Shown piece after piece: positions 1 to 7,115 of a stretch of 19,620 bases of DNA; position 1 is the stretch's first letter, and every line of letters starts with the position of its first letter. The notes below the pieces were generated by a model. It worked only from the letters and a program-made list of their open reading frames with translations. It had not been told where the DNA came from and searched no databases. The DNA lies in assembly GCA_019415705.1 (NCBI GenBank), contig DXYS01000093.1:3479-23098 (forward strand), given 5' to 3'. Origin of the DNA: Bacteroidales bacterium. GTDB taxonomy: Bacteria; Bacteroidota; Bacteroidia; Bacteroidales; Muribaculaceae. The translations under genes and the position numbers were made by a program.

Positions 1-2130
1 GCCGTTGAGGCGTGCTGACTGGATGTATTTGTTTTCGGCGGATGCGTTGTGAGCCTTGATTTCGAATTTTTTGCCGTTGCCGAGGGTGACTGTGGCGTGC
101 TCGAACATGGGCGAGCCGATGTTGTAGGTCGGGCTGCCGGAGGTGACGGGATAGAAACCGAGCATAGAGAAGACCACGAACGATGACATGCCGCCTCCGT
201 CTTCGTCGCCGGGGATGCCCATCAGGTCGTTGCGGAACCACTGGTTGAGGAGCATGCGCACGCGTTTCTGAGTCATCCACGGACGTCCGGCGTAGTTATA
301 GAGGTAGGGGATGTGGAGGCTCGGCTCGTTGGCCATCGAGAACTGGCCGACGTTGCCCGTGTGGTCGGGAAGTTTGGCGAAGAAAGCGTACTTGCTGCGG
401 CCGAGGGGCTCGTTGAACATGCGGTCAAGCTCGTCGGCAAACTGTTTGCGGCCGCCCATGAGGCTGACGAGGTCAGCGACGTTGTGAGGCACGTCCCAGC
501 GGTATACCCAGCCGTTGTTTTCGCCGTAGAACTCGCGTGAGCCCATGCCGCCGGGGAAGCTGTAGTCAAACGGCTCGATGAATTTGCCGTCTTTGTCCTT
601 GGGGTGGAAGAAGCGGGTCTCGGGATTGAATACGTTGCGGTAGTTGTAAGATTTGCGCAGGTATTTGTCGGCGTCGTCTTTTTTGCCGAGGTATGAGGCA
701 ATCTGTGACAGACACCAGTCGTCGTAGCTCGTGCCGAGGGTGACGGCGATGGGCTGGCGTTTCTCGAAGTGGTGTACCTCGGGGAGAGTCTCCTCCTCGT
801 CCATGCCGATGGCGGGGATGTAGCCGTGTTCGTCCCAGAATTTGTTGAGATAGGCAGCGGGAACGTGTGACCACGGGGCGAGTGTCTTCTCCTCGATGCC
901 TTTGCGACAGGCGTCGTAGGCGAGCTCGACGTCGAAGTCGGTGAGGCCTTTGGCACATGCGTCGGCGATAGTGGCGACGCCGTGGTTAGAGTTCATGCGG
1001 CGCGAGTCGCCGTTGATTTCGGGGAATGTGGGCATCCACAGGCTGTCCATCTGACAAGCCATGCGCAGGTATGAGCGTATGATGTTTGTCTCGGTCGACG
1101 GGTCGATGAGCAGACGCATGGGGTGTGCGGCGCGGTAGGTGTCCCAGATCCAGTCGTCGGTGTAGAAGGGGCTGCCCTCGTCGTCGTGAATCTGACCGTC
1201 GAAAGCGCTGAAGTATTTGCCGTCTTCGCTCAGGCAGATGGGGCGCTCGAAGACGCGGTAGAGTGAGGTGTAGAAGACTGTTTTCTCGTCGTCGCCGGCG
1301 CCTTCGACAGCCATCGTGCCGAGAGCCTTGTTCCAGACGTCACGGCCTGTCTCGGCGACGGCCTGCAGGTCGTAGTCTTTGATTTCGCGGCGCAGATTGG
1401 CCTGTGCCTGCTCGGGAGAGATGAGCGAGACGCCGTAGCGCACGTCGAGCTCGGGGGCGTTGTCGCCGTAATAGAGCACGACGCATGCGTCGCGTCCCTC
1501 GGCGTGGCAGCGTGTGGTGTCGGTTACGCCGTCAGCGAGGACCATTGTCTCGACCGGCTGCCGGGCGGTCTCGAGGTAGAGATAGATGCGTGTGCGGTCG
1601 TCGATTTTCTGATATCCTTTGACAGTGTTGCCGTCGACGGTCATCTCGCCGTCTTTGGAGTTGAGGATGAGGTAGCCGGGAGCATCGCCGTTCATCTTGA
1701 GCTTGTAAATGCCGCTCTGGTGTGAGGGGGCATACTCGACGTCGATGCCGGGCTCGTCGAGGGTGACAGAGTAGTAGTAGGGTTTGATGACTTCTTGGTC
1801 GTAGCTGTAGCTGTGGACCGGAGCGAGGGCCTCGCGCGCTCCCTGATAGGGGGTGAGGTTGAAGGCTGATTTCTCGCGGTGGTTTGTGACCACGACGGGG
1901 AGGCCTTTGATGCGGTCGGCCGTATAGTCGGCGCGCTCGGGATATACGCGCAGCATGCTGTTGGGGAGATGTACGGTGGGGAATGTCGGGACGAGCAGGT
2001 GGCTGATGTTGCCCATGTAGGGGTTGACATAGTCGACCGGTGTCTTGGCGCTGTCGCCTGACATTGTGGCGCAGGCTGCACAGATGACGGCGGCGATGCC
2101 GGCTCCGAGGATGTGTCTGATGTGCTTCAT
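1..2130 (-). CDS. GH92 family glycoside hydrolase (alpha-mannosidase family), C-terminus cut by window edge
   Basis: The reading frame is open from an ATG at 2130 to the left edge, giving 710 codons, so the C-terminus is missing. GH92 enzymes are calcium-dependent exo-acting alpha-mannosidases. The family signatures are visible: VNPYMG near residue 35, WDTYRAAHP in the middle, YGENNGW with E537 as the likely general acid, WDVPHNV just after it, and GIPGDEDGGGMS with D642 and D644 in the position of the catalytic-base pair of characterised GH92 enzymes, followed by FSMLGFYPV. The N-terminus is a signal sequence ending in AAC, so Cys20 may be lipidated, although the lipobox is weak. The N-terminal stretch after VNPYMG (HLLVPTFPTVHLPNSMLRV) differs from the more usual GHTFPGA-type motif, so linkage specificity should not be assumed. 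It lies 64 bp downstream of the ROK kinase on the same strand, probably in one transcript. The family call is secure; the substrate is inferred. Confidence 0.9.
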   Translation of the reverse strand, partial: MKHIRHILGAGIAAVICAACATMSGDSAKTPVDYVNPYMGNISHLLVPTFPTVHLPNSMLRVYPERADYTADRIKGLPVVVTNHREKSAFNLTPYQGAREALAPVHSYSYDQEVIKPYYYSVTLDEPGIDVEYAPSHQSGIYKLKMNGDAPGYLILNSKDGEMTVDGNTVKGYQKIDDRTRIYLYLETARQPVETMVLADGVTDTTRCHAEGRDACVVLYYGDNAPELDVRYGVSLISPEQAQANLRREIKDYDLQAVAETGRDVWNKALGTMAVEGAGDDEKTVFYTSLYRVFERPICLSEDGKYFSAFDGQIHDDEGSPFYTDDWIWDTYRAAHPMRLLIDPSTETNIIRSYLRMACQMDSLWMPTFPEINGDSRRMNSNHGVATIADACAKGLTDFDVELAYDACRKGIEEKTLAPWSHVPAAYLNKFWDEHGYIPAIGMDEEETLPEVHHFEKRQPIAVTLGTSYDDWCLSQIASYLGKKDDADKYLRKSYNYRNVFNPETRFFHPKDKDGKFIEPFDYSFPGGMGSREFYGENNGWVYRWDVPHNVADLVSLMGGRKQFADELDRMFNEPLGRSKYAFFAKLPDHTGNVGQFSMANEPSLHIPYLYNYAGRPWMTQKRVRMLLNQWFRNDLMGIPGDEDGGGMSSFVVFSMLGFYPVTSGSPTYNIGSPMFEHATVTLGNGKKFEIKAHNASAENKYIQSARLNG

Positions 2131-2194
2131 GTGTCGGTGATTGGCAGATGTGTTGGTGATTTGGCGGTTATGAGGCAGGTGTGTTCTGTATGTT

Positions 2195-3298
2195 TTATTC
2201 GGCCGAGTCGATGCTTGTGAGTGCATAGACGTATGCGCCTATTGAGATGGCTTTTGAGGCGCCGAGCTTGGAGATGGCGATGCCTGTGCGTTTCATCGGG
2301 TCGTATGTGACGGTGTCCTCGCTGCCGAAGATTTTAATCTGGCGTGAGTCGCCGACGACAAATTTGGCGAACTCCATCTCGTCGTCGAGGTTGAAGATGC
2401 GCATCTGTACGCGCTGCACCTCGTCGCCCGAGAGTGTGCGGAGCGTCGAGCGCATCTCGGCCACGAGTGAGGGGAGGATGTATTTGGCAGCGCCTGTCAG
2501 ACCGCCGCCGATGACGATGAGCGAGTCGGTTAGGGTGACGGCTGTGGCGAAGGCGTCGCCGGCGACTTGGCCGAAGAGGGCGAAGGCCTCGCGGGCTGCT
2601 TCGGGGTCGCCTTCTTTGACGCCTTCGGCTACGAGGAAGATGTCATAGGGTGTAAGGCCGTGGTCGGGATTGCCGGTGATGCGGCCGTATTCGCGCACTA
2701 TAGAGCGGATGGCGGCGCCGTCTTCGGCGATGATGCCGGGCATGAGTTTGTTGGGCAGGCAGAATGTCTCGACGCAAGAGTTGTTGCCGAGGTTGAGGCG
2801 GCCGTTGATTACGGAGCCGATGCCGAGGCCTGTGCCGAAGGTGTAGCCGAGGAGGTTGGTGTAGGTGCGTGAGCCGCCGAGCTCGCGTATCTTGCGGTTG
2901 ACCTCGGGGAGCATGCCGCCGGTGGCCTCGCCGAAGGCGAAGAGGTCGCCGTCGTTATTGATGTAGACGGGCAGACCGAATCTGCGGCTGAGGAACGGGC
3001 CGAGGGCGACGCCGTCGCGGAACGAGGGGAAGTTGGGCAGGTAACCGCCGATGATGCCGGCGCGATAGTCGGCCGGGCCGGGGAAGGCGAATGAGATGGC
3101 GACGGGTTTCTCGTCTAACTGCGCGATGACTTCCTCAAAGCCTTTGACCATGGTGTCCAAGCAGAGTTTGAGGTCGTGAGAGTTCGACGGGTATGTGATG
3201 GGGTCGACAATGAAGTCGTATCCGCGCATGGCGCTGAACACGAAGTTTGTGCCGCCGGCGTCGAGTGTGATTACTATACGTCTGTCGTTTTTATACAT
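2195..3298 (-). CDS. ROK-family sugar kinase
   Basis: A cytoplasmic protein of 367 residues from the ATG at 3298. The frame extends upstream to a GTG at 3394, but that extension only translates the decamer repeat array and lacks any ROK feature, so the ATG is preferred. It has the N-terminal phosphate-binding motif DAGGTNF (residues 13-19), FPGPADY (72-78), INNDGD with probable catalytic base D116, and the adenosine-side glycine motif VIGGGLTGA (262-270). Kinases of this family phosphorylate hexoses such as glucose, mannose or N-acetylated hexosamines at the expense of ATP. The zinc-binding CxCGxxGCxE motif of many ROK members is absent; the corresponding region reads through SCVETFCLPNKL. 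That fits a divergent subgroup. Lying between GH31 and GH92, it probably activates a released monosaccharide, glucose or mannose being the simple guesses. No DNA-binding domain is present, so it is not a ROK repressor. Confidence 0.85.
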   Translation of the reverse strand: MYKNDRRIVITLDAGGTNFVFSAMRGYDFIVDPITYPSNSHDLKLCLDTMVKGFEEVIAQLDEKPVAISFAFPGPADYRAGIIGGYLPNFPSFRDGVALGPFLSRRFGLPVYINNDGDLFAFGEATGGMLPEVNRKIRELGGSRTYTNLLGYTFGTGLGIGSVINGRLNLGNNSCVETFCLPNKLMPGIIAEDGAAIRSIVREYGRITGNPDHGLTPYDIFLVAEGVKEGDPEAAREAFALFGQVAGDAFATAVTLTDSLIVIGGGLTGAAKYILPSLVAEMRSTLRTLSGDEVQRVQMRIFNLDDEMEFAKFVVGDSRQIKIFGSEDTVTYDPMKRTGIAISKLGASKAISIGAYVYALTSIDSAE

Positions 3299-3326
3299 GG
3301 CAGTGTGGGGGGCTTTAAATCGTTTA

Positions 3327-3410
3327 GGTATATTTTTGTATTGTTTTGTATCGTTTGTATAGTGTTGCATACAAATGTATAGTCTTGTATGCACTTGTAT
3401 GCATTTGTAT
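3327..3410 (-). repeat. Ladder of degenerate ATACAAnnnn decamers upstream of the ROK kinase
   Basis: Read on the minus strand from 3410 downward, the sequence consists of eight consecutive units beginning ATACAA or a close variant, followed by a partial ATACC. They start at 3410, 3400, 3390, 3380, 3370, 3360, 3351 and 3341, so the period is 10 bp with a single 9-bp step. Units include ATACAAATGC, ATACAAGTGC, ATACAAGACT, ATACATTTGT and ATGCAACACT. The fourth unit contains a perfect Bacteroidetes -7 box, TACATTTG (plus positions 3372-3379), which would place a start site near 3365. The array fills most of the gap between the GH31 stop and the kinase start. A sister array is found at 13009-13057. 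The repeat itself is seen directly; a regulatory function is inferred. Confidence 0.8.
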
Positions 3411-5737
3411 CAGTCACGCACTTTGACCTTGAGGACGCGGCCGTCGTAGGTGACGGTTTTTGTGGCCGATTTGTTGTCTAAGCCGCAGGCTGTCGAGGGG
3501 TCGACGAGGGCGATGTCGAAGCTGCGGGAGGCGGGCATGCCGTCAAAGGCGCCTTTGCGGGGACCGATGGTGAGTGTGCCTTTTTTGTCGTCCCATTTGA
3601 GGTCGATGGTGGTGAAGGCGCCATGCTCGTAGTCATAGCCGTCACCGCTGTCTTCGTAGAGCGTGAACTGACCATCGGCGCCGGGGTAGACGCGTATCTG
3701 CAGACGGTCCCACGGACGCTCCTGAGCGTACTGCACGTCGGGGCCGACGGGCACGATGGCTCCGGCGCGGACGTAGACGGGGATGATGTCTATCGGGGCG
3801 TCGGCGGTGATGTTGCGGCCGCCGGCGAGGGTCTTGCCTGACCAGAAGTCGACCCAGTCGGAGCCTGCGGGCAGATATACTTTGCGCGAGTCGGCGCGCT
3901 CGACCACGGGGGCGACGAGCATCGAGCGGCCGAAGATAAACTGGTCGTCGATGTCAAAGGTCTTTTTGTCAGTGTCGAAGTCGGCGAAGAGGGGGCGCAT
4001 GAGGCTCTCGTCGCGCGAGGTGACGCCCCACGCGGCGCTGTAGATGTAGGGAAGCAGACGGTAGCGCAGGTTGATTGCCTTGGCCTGTGCGTCGTAAATC
4101 GGCTCGCCGGCCCGGCCGAACTGGAAGATTTCGCGCGGGCAGTTTGTTCCGTGGGAGCGCATCATGCCCGTGAAGGCGGCAAACTGCATCCAGCGTGTGT
4201 AGAGTTCGTGGTACTCTTTGTTAGCGAGGTTGCCGGGGAAGTTGTTGTTGACATAGAACGCGCCGATGTCGGAGTTCCAGTAGGGTATGCCCGAGAGGGT
4301 GAAGTTGAGGGCCGAGGGTATCTGTTTGCGTAGCACGTCCCATCCGGCATGGATGTCGCCCGACCAGCAGTGGGCGCCGTAGCGCTGCTGTCCGGCGAAG
4401 GCCGAGCGGGTGAGTATCATCACGCGTTTCGACGAGCACTCGGCGCGCTGGGCGTCATAGACGCCTCCGACAGTCACGAGCGGATAGGCGTTGCGGACTT
4501 GACGGAATGTGCCGCATGCGGTCATGTGGTCATAGTCAGAGGGTGAGACGGGTCCGTGCTCGGGCTCTGTGGCGTCTAACCACCAGCTGTCCATGCCGAT
4601 GTCAAACATGTTCTTTTTGATATGTTTCCAGTAAATCTCGCGTGCGAGTGGGCTGAACGGGTCGTAGGCGCGCACGCCTTTGTTCTGGGGGAATGTCTCG
4701 GAGGGCAGCAGCAGGCCGTTGGCGGCGAGCTCTTTGTGGGGCGCTGTCCACGGGCCGAACGAGGGCCATATCGACACCATCACGTGTGCGTTGAGGGCGT
4801 GTGCCTCGTCAATCATGCGGCGCGGGTCGGGGAACTCGGGGTTGCGCCACTCGACGGCGTTCCAGTTCTCGAAGTCTGTGCCCCAGTACTGCCAGTCCTG
4901 CACGATGCCGTCGAGAGGTATGCCGAGCTCGCGGTAGCGGCGGACGACATCGACGAGCTGCTGCTGTGAGACATAGCGTTCGCGTGACTGGTTGAAGCCG
5001 AAGGCCCAGAGGGGATTCATCGGCGCGCGGCCGCTGAGTCCGCGCCAGAGGGCTATGCTGCGGTCGGCGCCGCGGCCGTAGATGAGGTAATAGTCTACGA
5101 GGTCGCCGGCGTCGGAGGCGAGGGTCATGCCGTCGGCGTTGTCTTTGAAATTAGTCGCCGAGGTGTTGTCCCAGTAGAGCATATAGCCTTTTGACGAGTA
5201 GATGACGGGGATGGCAATCTCCATGTTGACCTGCTCGAGATGCTGCTCCGAGCCGCGCTGGTTGAACAGGCCGTGGCGGTGCTGGCCGAGTCCGTAGATG
5301 TGCTCGCCGTCGGCGGGGAGGAAGGTCTGTGAGACAGCGTAAGTGGGGTATCCGCCGTTGGGTATCGGGGTCATGGTGGCCGACGACTGACGCTCGGCGA
5401 GGATGGTATTGTCTTTTTTGTCTGTGAAGGTTACTGTGGCTGTGGCCGGGTCTACTGTGATTTTTAATGCGTTTGTGGTGAGTGTGACTTTGCCGTCAGA
5501 CTCTTTGACGCCGTATTTGACTGCCTGCGGCTCGGCGATGATGACGAATGACTCTTTGTCGGGGCGCGCGTCGGCCGAGGGGTATTTGATGACGCGGACG
5601 ACATCGGGGCCGTAGAGCTCTAATTCGACCGTTTTGTCTCCGGCGGGGATTGTGACGCCCGTCGGGGTCTTGGTCAGTGCGGCTGCCGGTGCTGAGCATA
5701 GGGTGAGTGATAATAATACGGCTGAAAGATATTTCAT
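3410..5737 (-). CDS. GH31 alpha-glycosidase (alpha-xylosidase or alpha-glucosidase), secreted
   Basis: A 775-residue protein from the ATG at 5737, chosen because it begins a signal peptide (MKYLSAVLLSLTLCSAPAAA). An in-frame ATG at 5809 lies inside a hairpin and adds a non-signal extension. After an N-terminal beta-sandwich comes the TIM barrel with VQDWQYWG (about 279-286) and the nucleophile motif WWLDATEPE (D388). The acid/base motif CWSGDIHAGW follows (D461), then PYWNSDIGAF. A DUF5110-type beta domain closes the protein (VYVRAGAIVPVGP, then YEDSGDGYDY). The enzyme is a retaining exo-glycosidase that removes alpha-linked glucose or xylose. The VQDWQYWG plus WLDATEPE combination resembles alpha-xylosidase-like GH31 members, but no PA14 insert is evident and the specificity is not decided by sequence alone. 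It probably acts in the periplasm or at the surface, and is followed by the kinase and GH92 genes on the same strand. Confidence 0.93.
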   Translation of the reverse strand: MKYLSAVLLSLTLCSAPAAALTKTPTGVTIPAGDKTVELELYGPDVVRVIKYPSADARPDKESFVIIAEPQAVKYGVKESDGKVTLTTNALKITVDPATATVTFTDKKDNTILAERQSSATMTPIPNGGYPTYAVSQTFLPADGEHIYGLGQHRHGLFNQRGSEQHLEQVNMEIAIPVIYSSKGYMLYWDNTSATNFKDNADGMTLASDAGDLVDYYLIYGRGADRSIALWRGLSGRAPMNPLWAFGFNQSRERYVSQQQLVDVVRRYRELGIPLDGIVQDWQYWGTDFENWNAVEWRNPEFPDPRRMIDEAHALNAHVMVSIWPSFGPWTAPHKELAANGLLLPSETFPQNKGVRAYDPFSPLAREIYWKHIKKNMFDIGMDSWWLDATEPEHGPVSPSDYDHMTACGTFRQVRNAYPLVTVGGVYDAQRAECSSKRVMILTRSAFAGQQRYGAHCWSGDIHAGWDVLRKQIPSALNFTLSGIPYWNSDIGAFYVNNNFPGNLANKEYHELYTRWMQFAAFTGMMRSHGTNCPREIFQFGRAGEPIYDAQAKAINLRYRLLPYIYSAAWGVTSRDESLMRPLFADFDTDKKTFDIDDQFIFGRSMLVAPVVERADSRKVYLPAGSDWVDFWSGKTLAGGRNITADAPIDIIPVYVRAGAIVPVGPDVQYAQERPWDRLQIRVYPGADGQFTLYEDSGDGYDYEHGAFTTIDLKWDDKKGTLTIGPRKGAFDGMPASRSFDIALVDPSTACGLDNKSATKTVTYDGRVLKVKVRD

Positions 5738-5751
5738 GGATCGGCTGATTT

Positions 5752-5770
5752 TAAGGAGCGTATAAGGAGC
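5752..5770 (-). repeat. TAAGGAGC direct repeat, 11-bp period, in the GH31 leader
   Basis: TAAGGAGC occurs at 5752-5759 and again at 5763-5770, exactly 11 bp apart, starting 15 bp upstream of the GH31 ATG. On the coding strand the units read GCTCCTTA. They lie inside the probable 5' untranslated region. The spacing equals one helical turn, but two copies alone are weak evidence for a protein binding site. Confidence 0.4.
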
Positions 5771-5801
5771 TAAAACAATCTTTTTAAAATGATCTCCGGC
5801 A

Positions 5802-5838
5802 TTTTCCATCTGAGCCCGCTCGGGTATCAGATGGAAAA
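5802..5838. terminator. Perfect 12-bp hairpin between GH43 and GH31
   Basis: TTTTCCATCTGA (5802-5813) is followed by a 13-nt loop and its exact complement TCAGATGGAAAA (5827-5838). The loop itself can pair CCCG with CGGG, giving a long stacked stem. The arms begin and end with A/T runs, so it can act as an intrinsic terminator in either direction. Its place after the GH43 stop (5934) and before the GH31 start (5737), both on the minus strand, suggests it ends the GH43 transcript. It could alternatively be a leader attenuator for GH31, since repeats that may be promoter-associated lie upstream at 5858-5888. Confidence 0.65.
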
Positions 5839-5857
5839 TTTGCCTGAGATGCTCAAA

Positions 5858-5888
5858 ACCTAACTTTATTTACCTAACTAAACCTTAT
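5858..5888. repeat. ACCTAACT direct repeats upstream of GH31
   Basis: ACCTAACT occurs at 5858-5865 and 5872-5879, 14 bp apart, followed by a degraded ACCTTAT at 5882-5888. They lie in the AT-rich stretch before the GH31 hairpin, where a GH31 promoter would be expected. No convincing TAnnTTTG box was found here; the nearest is AGGTTTTG on the minus strand. A regulator site is possible but unproven. Confidence 0.35.
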
Positions 5889-5933
5889 ATTTTCATTGTA
5901 CCTTTCGGTGATATTTTAAGTTTTATGAAATAA

Positions 5934-6905
5934 TCAGTGTTTTTTGACTTTGATTGTCTCGTTTTTATGCTGTTTTACGGGCTGTATCGTTCCGTCCTCG
6001 TTGTAGTAGAGGGGGTCGATGCAGATAGAGCGGAGGTTGCCGCGACCCGAGAGGTCCTGATTGTGATAGAGGGCATACCACTGACCTTTGAACTTGACAA
6101 TCGAGCCGTGGCTTGTGTCGCAGCCTGTAGGCTCAAGATAGACCCCTTTGTATTCCCACGGGCCCATGGGGGTGGAAGCCATGGCGTAGTGGAGGCGGTT
6201 AGCGCCGCGTCCGTTCTCGACATGGTTGTCGGCGTATGAGAGATAGTACATGCCGTTGTGTTTGTGCACCCACGCAGCCTCGTGGAAGTCGGGCAGGCCG
6301 CCTTGGTCAACCAGAGGCATTGCGAGCTCTGTCATGTTGTCGGCGAGTGGAGCGGCCTGACATCTGCCGCCGCCACCGTAGTATAGATATGCCTGACCGT
6401 CGTCATCGACGAAAACGCAGGGGTCAATCATGGCGAAACCGCCTACGCCGGCGATGGGCTCGTCAAGCACCTTGAAGTCTGATGCGGGCTTGTCTGAGAC
6501 GGCGACGCCGACTTTCCAAGTCTGATTCCAGTCGCTGCCGCTCGGGTGGGGGAAATAGAAGTAGTATTTGCCGTTTTTGTAGGCGCAGTCGGGTGCCCAC
6601 ATGAATCCGCCCTCGGGACGTCCCCACTTGACCTGCTCTGAGCTGAGTATCTCGCCGTGGTCGGTCCATGTCTTGAGGTCGGCGGTGGAGAATACGTGAT
6701 ATTTGTCCATCAGGTCACAGCCGCGGGGCGGGTCGACATCGTGAGATGCATATATATAAAGACGTCCGTCGTCCCAGACATGGCCTGAGGGGTCGGCGGT
6801 GTATATATGGGTTACGAACGGATTCGGTCCGAGCTCTGTCGTTTTGCAACCGGCGAGAGCCAGAGCGGCGAACGCAAGGGCTGATATTACTAATGAACTT
6901 TTCAT
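5934..6905 (-). CDS. GH43 glycoside hydrolase, single-domain lipoprotein
   Basis: A 323-residue protein. The signal peptide ends in the lipobox LALAGC with Cys20, so it should be membrane-anchored. The five-bladed GH43 propeller fills the rest. YTADPSGHVW carries the likely catalytic base D38, MIDPCVFVDDD the pKa-modulating D161, and PDFHEAAWV the general acid E209. CDTSHGSIVKF supplies H266, which commonly contributes to the metal site. GH43 enzymes are inverting, typically alpha-L-arabinofuranosidases or beta-xylosidases, less often galactanases. No accessory domain is present. The domain is clearly a paralogue of the GH43 domain in the gene at 16236-18923, sharing the ADPS, DPC(V/L)FVDDD, FHE and HGSIV(K/E)FKG motifs. 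It is transcribed divergently from the kelch/SARP-like regulator, with 210 bp between them, and has an array-type promoter (6942-7012). The family is certain; the exact substrate is not. Confidence 0.93.
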   Translation of the reverse strand: MKSSLVISALAFAALALAGCKTTELGPNPFVTHIYTADPSGHVWDDGRLYIYASHDVDPPRGCDLMDKYHVFSTADLKTWTDHGEILSSEQVKWGRPEGGFMWAPDCAYKNGKYYFYFPHPSGSDWNQTWKVGVAVSDKPASDFKVLDEPIAGVGGFAMIDPCVFVDDDGQAYLYYGGGGRCQAAPLADNMTELAMPLVDQGGLPDFHEAAWVHKHNGMYYLSYADNHVENGRGANRLHYAMASTPMGPWEYKGVYLEPTGCDTSHGSIVKFKGQWYALYHNQDLSGRGNLRSICIDPLYYNEDGTIQPVKQHKNETIKVKKH

Positions 6906-6941
6906 CGTGGTATTTGTTTAAGATGCTTGATTTTTCGAGTG

Positions 6942-6974
6942 CAAAATAACCGTGAGACGCTTAACCGCATCAAA
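6942..6974 (-). promoter_or_regulatory. Predicted promoter of the GH43 lipoprotein gene
   Basis: On the minus strand, TTATTTTG (plus 6942-6949) matches seven of eight positions of the Bacteroidetes -7 box TAnnTTTG. A TTTG -33 element (plus 6971-6974) lies 21 bp upstream. The start site would fall near 6935, giving a leader of about 30 nt. Of the three array-type promoters in this window it is the only one with a recognisable -33 TTTG. Confidence 0.55.
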
Positions 6975-7012
6975 AATTTGCGCTTAATAATCAATTAATC
7001 GGATGCAATTAA
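6961..7012 (-). promoter_or_regulatory. TTAA array, copy A (18-mer at 6981-6998), in the GH43/regulator divergent promoter
   Basis: TTAA occurs at 6961, 6984, 6995 and 7009. The 18-mer CGCTTAATAATCAATTAA (6981-6998) matches copies B and C at 15 of 18 positions each, in the same orientation relative to the downstream CAZyme gene. The first TTAA starts 11 nt upstream of the predicted -7 box, exactly as in the other two copies. The array lies between GH43 and the regulator gene, so it could control both. The sequence identity is observed; the operator role is inferred. Confidence 0.6.
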
Positions 7013-7066
7013 CATTTTTCAACAAATAATATGTCTTTATATAAATATTGTGGATAAGTTTTTTCA

Positions 7067-7074
7067 TAATTTTG
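7067..7074 (+). promoter_or_regulatory. Predicted -7 box of the regulator gene
   Basis: TAATTTTG is a perfect TAnnTTTG match, 41 nt before the ATG at 7116. No clear TTTG is found at the usual -33 distance; TATTG at 7046-7050 is the nearest candidate but 16 nt away. The sequence around it is strongly AT-rich. Confidence 0.45.
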
Positions 7075-7115
7075 TAGTGATATAAAATCTCTTTGCCGGT
7101 ATCTTTCGAGACCTA

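Noticed and set aside
273..956. A 227-codon minus-strand open frame rich in Ser, Thr and Pro
   Set aside because: It is a shifted-frame reading of the GH92 gene, whose correct frame runs through this stretch with intact catalytic motifs.
3299..3394. N-terminal extension of the ROK kinase from a GTG at 3394
   Set aside because: The extension only translates the decamer repeat array and carries a probable promoter. The DAGGTN motif sits at the usual distance from the ATG at 3298.
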